A DNA stretch of 64,000 nucleotides from Laccaria trichodermophora (GCA_018417955.1 JACTVC010000004.1:1798001-1862000), one strand, 5' to 3'; shown: positions 44,192-55,980, counted from the first letter of the stretch. Notes: generated by a model not told the origin, from the sequence alone. Made by a program: numbers and translations.

Positions 44192-45638
44192 ATGCCGACG
44201 GTGTACGCGTACGACGTGCACAAAGTGGGGGGTGACCAGGATGAAACGAGCAAGGTAGGTGACTTTGAGTCTTTCACTGACCATTTTATTTCAAATTTTT
44301 GGCAGGGCTCGTATAGGGCTCAGGTTTCACCAAGATTTCACCGCACGCGCAGCCATATACAGGGCTCTGCGGGGCCTTCTACACTTGGCCAAACCCTGTC
44401 GTTGGCCTGACAGAGAGTCACGAGGTACTAAATGAGAAAGATCCAGAGGTAAGTTACCAGATTATATCTGATCTGCTTCCCGTGCTAAGTCGATTCTATA
44501 AAGATCGATCACCCAACATCTATTCCCACCAACCACGATGAAATCGCCCTCCCAGACGTCGCCCAGCGTCTTCTCGATGCCGTCTACCGTCTCCTCGTTG
44601 ACGGACACCATTTCTTCTATTTCTTCTAGGTCGTCTCCTTCTCCGTCCATTATTTCTGCCCCTTCCACCCCCAAGAAGCAGGGTGCGCAGGTTTCTTTCA
44701 ATCTTAGTGGTTAGTAGCAACCCGATTTCATCAAAGGAAACTAATCAACGATTTCTCAGGCCATTATGTTTCGTCCGGTGCAGGTCTCTTGCTTCGTAGC
44801 CCCCCGACCTCAGAGAAGCGGCCACCCTTCGGCTCCCCAACAAAGAAAATCAAAGAAAAGCGAACCACGGCCGTCACCATTGACGGTAGGTGTCCCCTTG
44901 TTGTCTCAGGGATTCTTCCACTCACAGATCTAATGAACAAAGACCCCTTCGTCGCCGGGGGTGCAGAAATCATTGTTCAAACCAAGCACAGCATCAAGCT
45001 CCGCCTACCTACGCTCTCTCCTTCCCAACCATCCGCCCCCAAACGTCCTTCCCAACTATCCACCCCCAATCGTGCTCCCGTCACTGAGCCTTTGCAGGCC
45101 AGCACCGAGCACAGCCAGGCGGCAGACCCCAGGGCCACGAGAGCGTCCAGCAACAACAGCCCCATTTACTACATCCCTCACCCGAATGAGTTCGCTGAGA
45201 GGGCGGCATCATTCCCTCACACCACCTACGTGATTACCAAGGGGGAAGAAGTAGGGCTGTTCGCGGCATGGTCAGTACCCCGTACAACCCACTACCGTGC
45301 CTCTGACACGCTGTATCAGGCACGATGCGGCCATTCGAGTTCAGAAAATTCCCACCCAGAAAGGCCGCATCCAATATATCATGCAGAGCTTCCCCACCTT
45401 CCAAGCGGCGTTTGATGTGTACAAACACGCCTACGACACGCGCACCCTTGAGGTTATCCCCATTCCTGGGGGCCCCTTCGACGTACCTATCAACCAGGTT
45501 TTTGAAGACCACCCCAACTCGAGTGGTGAGTGGGAATCCGAATCAGGCCAGGGGGATGAAGGGGATTACGAAGGCTGGGTCTTCGCAGATTCCGATGAGG
45601 AAATTGAAATTCGTGCCAGTCGCGAACCCATTTGGTAG
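44192..45638 (+). CDS. KDZ cargo protein with RNase H1-type hybrid-binding domain
   Basis: The secure part starts at ATG 44538 with exons 44538-44709, 44760-45270 and 45320-45638 (introns 50 and 49 bp), exactly 334 codons. An alternative start at 44192 adds exons 44192-44254 and 44317-44448, spliced to 44556 in frame, giving 393 codons. The N-terminus is Ser/Pro/Thr-rich. The C-terminal third matches the hybrid-binding (Caulimo_VI/viroplasmin) domain of eukaryotic RNase H1: YVITKGEEVGLFAAW, then a Ser-Phe...TFQAAFDVYKHAYD helix. This domain binds RNA:DNA hybrids. No RNase H catalytic domain follows, only an acidic tail (SGEWESESGQGDEGDYEGW). The small exons could instead encode a separate 106-aa protein overlapping the start. 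Confidence 0.72.
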
Positions 45639-46968
45639 GACCCATTCCACGGGCTCAACGGATCTCGCTCATCTTGCAGAAATCACAGATTCAATAATGG
45701 CGAATTGCGGTTGGAGCGGTTGGCCCCTGATTTTTGCTTTCTAATTTGATTGTCCCTGTTCAAAGCTACTAGACCTGTGCCCCGTCGTCCTCTACTCAAT
45801 AAATTTTTTTGGTGGTGGCAATCAGACGGCTATAATTCATCCTACTCTGCCACCACCCGAACTGCTCGATGTACGACTAGTTACAATTCGGACACCATTT
45901 ATTCGCCAGCAGGTGAATCTCCAAATTCAACCCCTTCAGTGGCCCCATCTATTTCGGCCAGTATTGGGGCGAGTAAAATCTCTGAAACCCGCAGCTTTTC
46001 GGAGTTCCTAAAACCCTTTCAGATGCATTTATTTGAAAAAATGGTCTAACTTACTTGGGATGTTGCTGCCACGCCCGAAAATTTATTTGCGCCCTGTGGG
46101 TCTCTCGGTACTTGGCCGCTGCTGCTCTATGTCTTGCCTTCCTGGCGTCTGCTTCTTCTGGCGTCTCGTTTGTTTGCCGGGACTCCTTCAAACTGTGAGG
46201 GCAGGTGAGTGCTTTCCACCCACTTCAGCCTGATTATGACATACCGTTGAGCTCTTTCCCGTGCTTTTTTTTGCAGAGCCTCTTGATTTCTGCAATTTTC
46301 GGTCACTCAAAACGGGGGTATGCCGAAACGTGGAAGGGGCCCACCGATAATAATAAACGACGCAATGATCTTTGCGGTTGGGATGGGCTGCCTTACCCAT
46401 GATCAATGATCTTGTATGCGTACTGGTCTCTGTACATATATATGTTTTATTTGGTTGGAAGGGTCGAACATGAACCCATGACTTTGCAGATTAATTTGCA
46501 GATATCCCCGTCGGGTCTACATGCAACGATTCTGTGAGATTTATTTGGTGAGATCTCAAAGTGATCTCAAAGTGATTTTGCGAGATTTCCAATGATTTCG
46601 CGAGATATCTAATGATTTTCCGAGAACTTAATTCTTTGCTACTGGTAAACTGAGCTGGAAAACTGAGCTGGACAATATATTGTGGTCTATGGCACGCTGT
46701 GTCCATGTAATTTTGTCAACATCGGTAGGGAGAAGTGTGTCGAAGTATTGATTAGACGTTATGGCCAGAGAGTCAGAGTCTGGCAGGATGTCAATGTACT
46801 GCCTTAATCCCTCCTGTGTATTTTACAGCCGAAGTTCTTGACAGCCAAAGTCCATTAAGCCTTCAGTACTTGCTCAGTTCTTGAGGCACATTCTTTCAAG
46901 GCATTCAGCCAACAAGTGTACTTGATTTGATGGAAAAACAATGGTCGGTATGATATGTAGTTATATAG
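45639..46968. other. Interval between hybrid-binding gene and TET gene
   Basis: A frame at 45750-46049 (99 codons, with FFWWWQ near the start and Ser-rich) is open but unrecognised, and may be 3' UTR or a small gene. 46540-46630 repeats GATCTCAAAGT and TTTCGCGAGAT-like words. The two convergent genes end here, so terminators must lie in this interval, but I cannot point to them. Confidence 0.4.
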
Positions 46969-48330
46969 CTATTGAAGTTCATCGATGGTAGAAAAAAGTG
47001 AGAGGCCGAACGCTAATCGATCACGACCTTCTTGAGCCGCCACCTGCTGTTCCTCCTCCGACAGAGACGCGAGGTATTCGTCTGCCTTTTGAAACCCATA
47101 ATCAACCCACCGGAAGGTCCCCCCTGCCGTATATTGCGTAAAGGAATAGCGTCGTTCGTCCTTCTGAATTGAGGTGTTGGCATGTTCTAACGAGGCCGAG
47201 GGGATGAAGATGGTGGATCCAGGGGGGAATTCAATCACCAACCCAAGGTCCCAGAGGACCAAATGGCCGCCCTTTTTGTAGTCGTAGTTTCCGAGCGCAG
47301 TGACGGCACACCAGCCAAACGGTAAGTTGGCATGATCGCGGTGTCGATGGCAAACGGTTCGCGGGCCGAAATTGAAGGCGCACGCGGCAAACACGCTGTT
47401 TTCAAAGTTACGGGTGAGGGTGTCGTCGTGGTCCAAGAGCTGTTGTAAGTGGTCAGCGTAGTAGGAGTGGAGCCGAGGGGCCCAAGTGGCAAATACAGCT
47501 GGGGAGTTGTGGGCATCGAACCATAGGAAGGGGGCCTGTTTGCCTACCTGACGCATGGCCAGCCATTCGAACAAACGAGGGGTGTTCCACAAGCCCGGAG
47601 AGAATTTGGTCGTCGGGCGAGTTGTGCCGCAAAACCATTGGCTTGGTCTGTCCGCCCCCATGCGAGATGCCAACGTTCCGCGCAAAGAAACGCCCACGCC
47701 GATGCCGCCCATCGTTTCTTCCCCAGGATATCCGTCCTCGCGCTTCCTCCAGAGCAGCGGCAGCAGACTGATGCACGTCTACCCAGTCGGAGGCGTCAGA
47801 GCCAGCACAAAGCACAATGACTCGACGACCTTCGTCAATGATGGGCATGGAGTAACTATTGGACGTAAGTTGTTGGGCTCTGTTGGATGGGGATGTGGAA
47901 GCACTTACTCGCCGTCCCAAACGACCTTCCGCATCTTGTATCGTGACTGTGGCCCGACCAGTAACTCCAGGGGGAGCTCGGCTGACGACTTTTGCCCAGG
48001 AATAGCCACGTAGCCCGAAGCCGTGATAGGAATCGTGTGGCTATCGAAGTGCGTTTCGAATGCTTTGGCAGGTTTGACGTGCTTCTTCTCCGTAGCTGGG
48101 CGAACCTTGTATGGGCCAATTCGTTCCCGCCTTTCTAGCTTCGCAGCGTGCCTTTCTATCTGTGCAGCTTCCCTCGCTCTTTGCCTTTTCAGCCTCCGAT
48201 TGGCGTGGCCCTGACGCTTCGCATGCGTGGACTGGTGAGCGGGAGGCAGAGCCACAGTGTCCTCATGCGTGGACTGGTGAACGTCGTCAACCTGGAGGGG
48301 TGGCAGAGCCACAGCGTCGTCATTGGTCAT
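46969..48330 (-). CDS. TET/JBP 2-oxoglutarate/Fe(II) dioxygenase (5-methylcytosine oxidase)
   Basis: Exons 48330-47909, 47855-47548 and 47498-46969 (introns 53 and 49 bp) give exactly 420 codons, 419 aa. An upstream in-frame ATG at 48546 would add 72 residues. TET/JBP hallmarks: GISHGGGQTKP (about 203-213), RMAGHAS, then AVFATWAPRL. The iron-binding H-R-D is at 296-298 in CHRHRDHANLP, GGHLVLWDLG follows, the distal His is 349 in SLEHANTS, and the oxoglutarate-binding Arg is at 359-360 in ERRYSFTQY. The family oxidises 5-methylcytosine to hydroxymethyl, formyl and carboxyl forms in the nucleus. The N-terminus is basic (ANRRLKRQRAREAAQIERH). All catalytic motifs are present, so I take it as functional. 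The likely role is to counter host methylation of the element. Confidence 0.92.
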
Positions 48331-48926
48331 GATGGGAAAAGCAAGCAATTGCGGTGAGGACCTTGGCGAGGCAGGTGGCGTAGAAAGAGGCGAGGTTGTG
48401 GTGGAAGGTGGAAGAGAGCGCTCGTGGGAGCTAAGGGGTGATAGGCTGAATAAGTAGGTAAAGCCGTCCTCTAGTTCGATGCTGTCGAGGAGGAGTCGCG
48501 AGAAAGAGACGCTGCTGTCGGCCAGTATTGTCGTCTTGAACGACATCACGCCTAGATAAATCAACGCGTTAACTGAATGCTCGACAATAAAAAGGCACAG
48601 GAAAAAAAAGAGACAAACTCGCGAAATCAAGTGTATTCCCCGGGCTCGGAGTATTCACTGTCATCCACAAGAATGCCCAGTCCTGAGTGGATTCCCTGGG
48701 CTCAGAGTATTCACTTGGAACTGTGCGGGAAGGGGGTAAAAAGTACAAATAAACGGCTCACCAGGTCAATGAAATGTCTTGACAGGTCAAAACGCGTCAG
48801 AAGTCGAGCTGAATGTTGGAGAGTTCACCAAAAACACGGTACGTGTATTTCACGTGATTTGTCATGTGGATGTCACAGTCACTATAATCATCCGAAATCT
48901 TACTAAGTACATTCAATACTGATAAC
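48331..48926. promoter_or_regulatory. Divergent promoter interval of TET and KDZ transposase
   Basis: About 600 bp between the two start codons (380 bp if the longer TET start is used). It contains an imperfect direct repeat, GGGCTCGGAGTATTCACT at about 48641 and GGGCTCAGAGTATTCACT at about 48698, each preceded by GTGKATTCCC. A shared regulator binding there could couple the two genes. I see no clear TATA box. Confidence 0.45.
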
Positions 48927-51900
48927 ATGTCCAATACGGCTCGCTTCAATCGTGGCAGAAACGCCGATGGAAGTCGCCCTTCCAAGCGCCCACGGACGGG
49001 TGCCTATCACGACCGACTCCCGCTCAACGACGACTTGGACATCATCAATTCCCGGGCTACTCAATTCAATACATCTTGTCGACTTGTCTCTGAGACGCTG
49101 CGCACCGCACAAATCGGAGAATTGACGTGGGTGGCTCAAGGCTCTTGGGCTCCAGAAGACAATAACGAATTTGGGCTGGACCCGGGGTCGGAGTGGTACG
49201 AGGAAGCGATGGAGGGGGATGTGATGGAGGACAGAGGGCTGCCGGAGGTCAGCAAAAAGAAGAAAAAAACAAGGAGTAGACTATCAGTGAGTGGTCCTTC
49301 TGCTTCCCTTCATGTTCCCTTGTTAATATCCATCCAGAAGCGCCCCCATCTCGTTTGGAAAGAAAGACATCGAATGGAGTACCTGGACGAGTTCATTCGA
49401 TGGGAGGGCCGAGGGGATTTTCGACGGGAGGTGGCCTGCCCGGATTGTCAAGCTCGCGGAGTTCCCTCGCCTGGCACCCCCGACCATCGCTGCTGCGACT
49501 GCTACCTCCCCGACCTCGTATGTGCCTCGTGTTGTGTGCGTCGCCACCGCCATCTGCCTTTGCATCGTATAGAGGTTCGTTTGGTTCACTCAGACGTTCT
49601 GTCCGTTGACTCACTGGATGGTAGAAGTGGAATGGTCATTACTTTGCCGGTATAAGCCTGAAGAGCCTCGGGCTACGCATTCAGCTGAACCACACGCGAT
49701 CAACGTGCACCAACGCCAAACCCTGCCACAAGAACCTTCGCATCCTCCACACAAACGGCATCCATGACGTGGCCTTCGACTATTGCGGCTGTCTACGCGC
49801 TGTGCCGAAGCACATTCAGCTCCTTCGCCGTGGGCTTTATCCTGCCAGTCAAAAGATTCCCAAGACTTGCGCCTCCTTCCCTCTTTTACAACTACTCCAC
49901 CTACTTGCGTTGACCACAAAGGGTTCGACATACGATTTCTACCGGACGCTGGAGAAATTGACGAGTAACACGGGCCTTAATGTGCCAAGTTCGAGATATC
50001 GACCCCTTCTGCGTATGGTTCTGCAATTTCGACACCTCAAAATGTTGAAGAGGGGTGGCGTGGGTCATGACCCGGCAGGGGTAGAGGGTGTGGGGGTGGG
50101 CGCGCTGGGGTTGATCTGCCCCCATTGCCCTCACCCAGGAATCAACCTTCCTGATGGATGGGAGAAGGCGCCGGATTCTCTCAAGTACGCTCGACATTTA
50201 TCTATGAGGTTTGTTCTGATCGATTTACAGATTCTTATACTTTCTCATCTACTCTATGGATGCCAACTTTCGTCTTAAAAACCAGCTTGTTTCCTCCTTC
50301 TCCAGTGATCCAGGCCTAGGCATTGGGATGGCGTACATGGTGCCACGCGAAGGATATGACTCCTACGTGTTATCTCGGGCAACTGATGCAGACGTAGGTT
50401 GTTCTTCATCCCGTTTCTTTAAAGCCCTAACAACTATCCAGATAAGTACATGCGTGGGCTTTCAAGCCTTGGCGAAGGCAAACTCGAAATTTTCGAAGGG
50501 GCTGAGATTTACGGGCGTGGGGGCCGTTTCGTGTGCCCGCTCGGAGATGGTCCTTCCGAGCTGCGTTGGGAACCTGCAAAAGGGCGAGAGGTATGGGTTG
50601 TTACCTATCCACCTCATCCATCAGCTAAACACTTGCAGGTACGCCAACATGGACTACATATTTGGTATGGCCATCCGCGATGTTTCCCCAAACATACCTG
50701 TGGTCGTGAGCTACGACATCGCATGTCAATGGTTTGTCAACCTTCGAAAAAGGATGGGCGACCACTGGCCTAAGGATCTGCTGCCTGCCTCCCCACTCGA
50801 CATGCGCCCACAGATCCCTGCCTTCCACGAGCCAGGCCATGGCCAGCGGAAGCACCAAGAATACTCGTTCAAGCTCTCGTGGGGAATGGGGCTAACGGAT
50901 GGGGAGGGCTGTGAGCGAATATGGGTGGCAAACAACGCCTTGGGCAACGCTACAAAGACGCAGGGCCCTGGTTCGCGTCAAGATGTTATTGACGACCACC
51001 TCGGTTTTTGGAATTGGTTGAAGTATTGCGGCATGGGTAAGGTCTTCTTCAAAACGTTTTAATTCGCTGCTTACTCTATTGTACAGGTAAAACATTGATG
51101 AAGAAGTATAGGACGGCCATCCGACAGAGAAATGTTCAGGTCGAAGGCCATCGAGGGTTTACCAACTCGCTTCCGAAAGTGTTGGCTGCCGAGTGGTCGA
51201 AGATGTGTGAAGATTGGGATAGGGCGACGTACCCAAAGCAGGTGGAGAATCCGTTTGTCACGCGTGGTCTTTGTACGTCTAAAGTTTATCTCAACCCTTT
51301 CCTGACATTGACCCCTTAAATAGGCCTGACAGAGGCGGAGATTCGGAAGGAGTTGGCCTCAGAGGAGGAGTCTTTCCTGGCAGATGGTGGACCTGCTCTC
51401 CACTCCACGAGCATGTCCTCGTTCATGGTGTTGGCTTTGGATTTGGAGGATTCGCAGTACGTTTGCTTATTTTGTGCGTCTTAGGCAAAACTAATTTCTT
51501 ATTCAGACGAAGACTGTGTGAGCTGGCAAAATCACGAGAGACCGGCGGAACGCCTGGCCAAGCGGCGTCGTTAACAGAGCTGCGTAACGTGTTGCGGGCG
51601 AAGATTAAGCACTGGGAGCAGATAAGAGCGGTGTACATGCCAGGGCTCCAGCGGCTACAGATGGAACAGGAACGAACCAATTCCAGAACACTACGCGCAG
51701 AGCACTTCCAAACACCTCCTGCATCTAATCACCCAGAACACGTCGACCTCTGGCTTCCCTCCTCCCTCTCCCCAACGTCACGCGTATCCGTCGGCAGCGC
51801 TCGCCTCATCGCCGTAGAGGAGAAGTTGAGGACAGCTCAGTGCAGCGATGCCCTGGAAAACTTGCACCACATCCTCCGCGTCAAGAGCCGGATGGTTTTG

Positions 51901-52722
51901 TTTAAGAACAAAAACGTCAGGGGTCAGAGGGAGGGTACACGATCTCGCTCAGTTATTGATCGGGTGCATGCTCGTGCCCAGGCTGCAGCTGTGAAGTATC
52001 GCTTTGCCAGATTAGCAAAGCTTTCGCTCTCTGGCCCTGGTGCTTGGGAGAGTACTCTGCGTGTACTTCTGGACTCCGACATTCGTGCATACAGAGACCC
52101 CGAGAAGATGCGTGTGTCTGTGGGTCGGAGAGGAACGTTGGAGCATGGGTCAGAGGAGGTGGAGGAATCAGGCACAACAAGCACCCTGGTGGTGGAAATC
52201 GACCTTCAACCTGAAGTTCGAACCCGACGCGATGGAACGGGGGACACACATCGATCCCTGTCGTGGATATGGCGGGTGGAGGGCTTTGCTGTCGGTGGGG
52301 AGGATTTGGAGGACGACATGCTACGCTCAGAGTGGGCAAAGAGCAGGGCAAGGGCCAATAGGTCGCAGGAGGAAGTTCTTCTTGTTCGAGAGGAAATGAG
52401 AAGGACGCTGGAGTTCCTTGACTGGAAGGCACGCTGGTGGGAGGAAAGGGGCAAGCTGAGGGCTCCCCTAGACAAGGACTGTCTGGAGGGCCTTCAGGCT
52501 TACTCAATGGAGCAGGCAGCTTTGCATCAGGAGCTCCACAAAAGTTTCAAGGGGATTTGGAGGCAGCCGCTAGAAGATGCAGAGGATGAGGAGAGAGAGG
52601 TGGCTGATGGTGAAGGGGGTGGGGGAAGTGATGGAGACGAGGACGAGGATGATGATGACGACAGCGACGAAGGCGATGACGAGGAAGATGGGGATGACCC
52701 TGACAACGACGACGACGATTGA
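48927..52722 (+). CDS. CxC2-KDZ transposase (1141 aa)
   Basis: Exons 48927-49286, 49338-49574, 49625-50208, 50231-50393, 50442-50590, 50639-51036, 51087-51272, 51324-51456 and 51507-52722 sum to exactly 1142 codons. All introns are 48-51 bp except 50209-50230, a 22-bp GTTTG...ACAG gap. The N-terminus is basic. The CxC2 zinc cluster (CPDCQARG ... CCDCYLPDLVCASCC) is at about residues 160-190, followed by RIEKWNGHYF. The RNase H-fold catalytic residues are Asp404 in YSMDANF, Asp524 in SYDIACQW and a Glu in DGEGCERIW (587/590). PNIPVVVSYDI and HEPGHGQ are family motifs. The C-terminus is coiled and ends in a long acidic tail (EDEDDDDDSDEGDDEEDG). It moves the element by cut and paste in the nucleus. 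Unless the 22-bp gap is spliced, the gene has a frameshift there. Confidence 0.9.
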
Positions 52723-53050
52723 CGCGAATGCCAAGCAGAACAACGACGACGAGGGAGACCGGAACGATGATGAACGAAACGACTGCCAGCGAACCAGGTA
52801 GCAACGACGATAAACTGCAAGGGAGAACGACGACGACGACGAGGGAAAGGGACCCTGAGAGCAACGACGACGAGGGGGAGAGGACCCTGAGCACAACAAC
52901 GAGGAGGGCCCGAATGGTGGCGAGGGCGGGGAGTGGACCCTGACAGTGATGGCAAGAGGGACCCTGACGTGGAGGGGGGTATGGACCCTGACAGCCCCGA
53001 CGTGGACCCTGGCAGCAATGACGAAGCCATGAGCACACTGTTCTGTAGTA
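52723..53050. repeat. KDZ right subterminal repeats
   Basis: GACGACGACGAG-type units with interspersed GGACCCTGACAGC words, the inverted counterpart of the CAGGGTCC words at 40690-40920. It is about 600 bp shorter than the left side. Confidence 0.75.
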
Positions 53051-53197
53051 TATAGGCTCTGGTAGCTAACTAGCAGACTGGGCAGTTAGGGGAATTGATG
53101 CATCAGGTAAATGGTCAGTTAGGGTAATTGATACATAATTCTAGCAGCATAGGCTGTGTCTGTTTGATTGTGAATCATCGAATGTGCCTAATATTGT

Positions 53198-54365
53198 TCA
53201 TGTGGTTCCAAATAGACTGTCCAGCTTGTTTAATCTGAATAACGAGTCCAACAATGCATTGATTACATTCCGACATGCGACTGTGGAAGATCGTGTGCTG
53301 GTTACACACATGTCCCAAACAATCTGGGTCGATCTGTTACAGAATCTGACTGAATGTGGCACCCTTAGTGAATTTTTGGAATGCCTTCGAAAACCAAAAA
53401 GTTTGATAAAGAAAATGAGGGGACCTAACACTGATGATATGCCTTCAAATTCACCCTTGATATTCGTATCCAAGACTGTTAAGCTTGGATGAGTTCCAAT
53501 GTGCTGTTCACTGACTTTCAATTTTTGTTCCAAAGTTAACCAATTTGGGAGTTGGTTCAGATGACGTGACAATGGCTGGAGTACGTTGAAGCGACTTTCC
53601 ACCATGAAAAGGTATAACAACAAATCGTTGTTTTCTAAGAGAAGACCCCCCATGTATTGTTTGATCCATTTCAGCAAAATCGGAATTCTATCATCCAGGC
53701 AATGGTTATGGCCTCCTTCACCATACAGAAACAAACACAGGAAGGCTCCTCCAAGTGGTAGGCATCTGTGATTGTCTGTGAGTTCATCGATATTTACTTT
53801 TATTATTTTGCCCATGCCATTATGATTTATATTCCATGGTTCCTGGGCTATATTGATGGCAGTCAATGACTAATAGCCAAATTTTTGTTCTTTTATTTAC
53901 CTTGTCTGTTCTGGCTGGCCAATCCAAATATCTGTTTTCAGGAAGTTGCACTATTGCATGCAAATCTATCGATATTCTGCTGTATTCAGTGTTGAATTTT
54001 TTCAACCAACGAAGAGCATCAAGAACTCTTTTTCTTTGAACTTTTAAGTTAGGCAAATCATCATTTGAAGGGGAAATATTGAATTTGACAAAATCATTTA
54101 AAACATTTGTTGATACTGGCAACGTCTGAAAGACGTAGCACTTGTTCAAAGTAGTGAATTCGATACGGATGGAAGGAACGGGCTTGTTGCCCGAATAGGT
54201 TGAAATACTCTGTGGTGTGAAGAATTGTTTGGTGATCAAAATTTTTTCCATCATGATAAGTCGAGTTAAAACATTAGGAGGCTGGCCAATCCAGAACCCT
54301 TGGGCAAGTGCGAATGTGGGTGGAGTACCATACTCCAGGTAGTCTATGCACAATGGACATAGAGT
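53198..54365 (-). pseudogene. Helitron-like gene fragment (DUF6570-like region)
   Basis: Two overlapping minus-strand frames. The first (54353-53820) has CPLCIDYLEYG, FALAQGFWIGQPPNVL, ILITKQFF and VQRKRVLDALRWLK, the pattern of the DUF6570 region upstream of the Rep domain in fungal Helitron helicases. The second (53866-53198) has CLPLGGAFLCLFLYGEGGHN and FIKLFGFRRH, resembling the start of the Helitron-like N-terminal domain. Upstream and downstream parts, including Rep and helicase, are missing or unrecognisable. The KDZ element begins 60 bp beyond it. Confidence 0.6.
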
Positions 54366-54484
54366 CAGCAGTCCATCATTTGGAATAGGTCAATATAGGA
54401 GAAGGCCCAAGGTAGTCAGGCGATGTTGGGGATGAGCATTTACCAGATGCAACATTTCAGGTGGAGGCAGATCATTGGCTGGTG
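54366..54484. other. Short spacer
   Basis: Probably the decayed upstream end of the Helitron-like fragment. No independent feature. Confidence 0.4.
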
Positions 54485-55980
54485 GTAACCACTTTTATGA
54501 TAAATGTAAGCCATTGCCACATAAGCCATTGTGTATAATGCCACACCCTTCAATGAAAGGTTTCATTAAGGTCACACATCTTTCATTCATTAAAGTGTCT
54601 TAGAATTTCATTACCATTCCAATTGGCTTTCATTATGTTGTGGAAGCCCATTTCATTCCCATACCTTAGTAGATTTCATATCTATTTCCTGCCGCTTTCA
54701 ATGAAATTTTCATTCTTATAGCTTGATAATTTCATTGATAATTTCATAATCATTCTCTGGCTCTTTCAATGAAAATGTCATTCCCATACCTCAGTAAATT
54801 CCATTCTTAATTTCATATCTATTCACTACCACTTTCATTGGATTTTTCATTCTTTTAGCTTGGGAATTTCATTGTAAATTTCATATTTATTCCCTGGCTC
54901 TGTCAATGAAAATTTCATTCCCATACCTTAGAATATTTCATTGTAAATTTCATATCTATTTCCTGCAACTTTCAATGGAATTTCATTCTTGTAGCTTGGG
55001 GATTTTATTGTAAATTTCATATTTGTTCTCTGGCCCTTTCAATGAAAATTTCATTGCCATACCTTAGAATATTTCATTGTGAATTTCATATCTATTGCCT
55101 GCCACTTTCAATGAATTTTTCATTCTCGTAGCTTATAAGATGTTGTGTGTCAGGGTTCATTGGGTGGTCACATGACTAAATACTAAAAATGGTCAAAAAC
55201 AGAATTTGTAACCCTACATTGTAGCTTCCCAAATCTGTTTGAATTGTATTATGAAGTGCTCCTGTTGTGGAGATGTGAGGTGAAAGATTTTTCTCATCAC
55301 TGGCTTTTTTTGACCTTTTTGCATTTTTCTCCATGAAAACAACACCAAACAACATAATTTCAACACATTCAGGAAATTTAAAGAGGGGGCTACAATTATT
55401 GTATTGTGGGAAAAATGACCAAAAAAGGAAGGTGCATGCCCTAAAAGGGATGTTCACATTGTCAGACAGCCACTAGACTATAAAAGTCAGTTATAGACTA
55501 CAAAGCTTTCTGATGGACTACAAAAGTTTGTAGGGTCCTTAGAAAAGCTTGTAGTGTCCACCATTTCCATTAGAAAATTTGTAGTGTCTGCTTTTTCCAT
55601 CACAAAGGTTTGTAGTATCCACTTTTTTCATTTAGAAAAGTTGTAGTATCTGCTTTTTAAGACTACAAAGAGTTGTAGTGTCCACTTTTTTCATTAGAAA
55701 AGTTGTAGTGTCTGCTTTTTGAGACTACAAAGAGTTGTAGTATCCGCTTTTTTCTTTGTAGTGTCTGCTTTTTGAGACTACAAAATTTGTAGTGTCCACA
55801 TTTTTCATTGGAACAGTTTGTAGTGTCCATTTTTTTTGTTAGAAAAGTTGTAGTGTCTGCCTTTTGAGAATATTGTAGTGTCTGCTTTTTTCATTAGAAA
55901 CCTTGTAGTGTCCGCTTTTTGAGACTACAAAAGTTTGTAGTCTGCTTTCTGACATGTATTTTGCAGTGTCCTTGACTATG
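54485..55980. repeat. Composite direct-repeat module, copy 1
   Basis: Three parts in order. (1) About 54540-55140 is a minisatellite of TTTCATTGTAAATTTCATA and CTATTCCCTGG words. (2) About 55150-55500 is a conserved block (GTCACATGAC, GTTGTGGAGATGTGAGGT, TGCATTTTTCTCCATGAAAA). (3) About 55490-55960 is an array of GTAGTGTCCGCTTTTT and GACTACAAA words. The same order and orientation recurs from 62659 to the window end. Open frames inside are not genes. Confidence 0.8.

Larger units (their letters stand above)
40565..53136. mobile_element. 12.6-kb KDZ DNA transposon with TET/JBP and two other cargo genes
   Basis: Terminal inverted repeats of about 86 bp (40565-40650 and 53051-53136) start ATGTATCAATTACCCTAACT and differ at about three positions. 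Inside follow AGGGTCC/GGACCCT-rich subterminal repeats, then four genes. The HMG-like gene (minus) is divergent from the hybrid-binding-domain gene (plus). The TET/JBP gene (minus) is divergent from the CxC2-KDZ transposase (plus). I find no clear target duplication next to the inverted repeats. KDZ elements carrying TET/JBP genes are an established feature of Agaricomycete genomes. Confidence 0.9.

Noticed and set aside
44462..44720. Minus-strand acidic frames opposite the start of the hybrid-binding gene
   Set aside because: They overlap Ser-rich coding exons on the other strand and have no motif. Shadow frames.
52040..52475. Alternative frames inside the last KDZ transposase exon
   Set aside because: The 1216-bp exon is open in the transposase frame and continues the family-like coil. 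The others are shadows.
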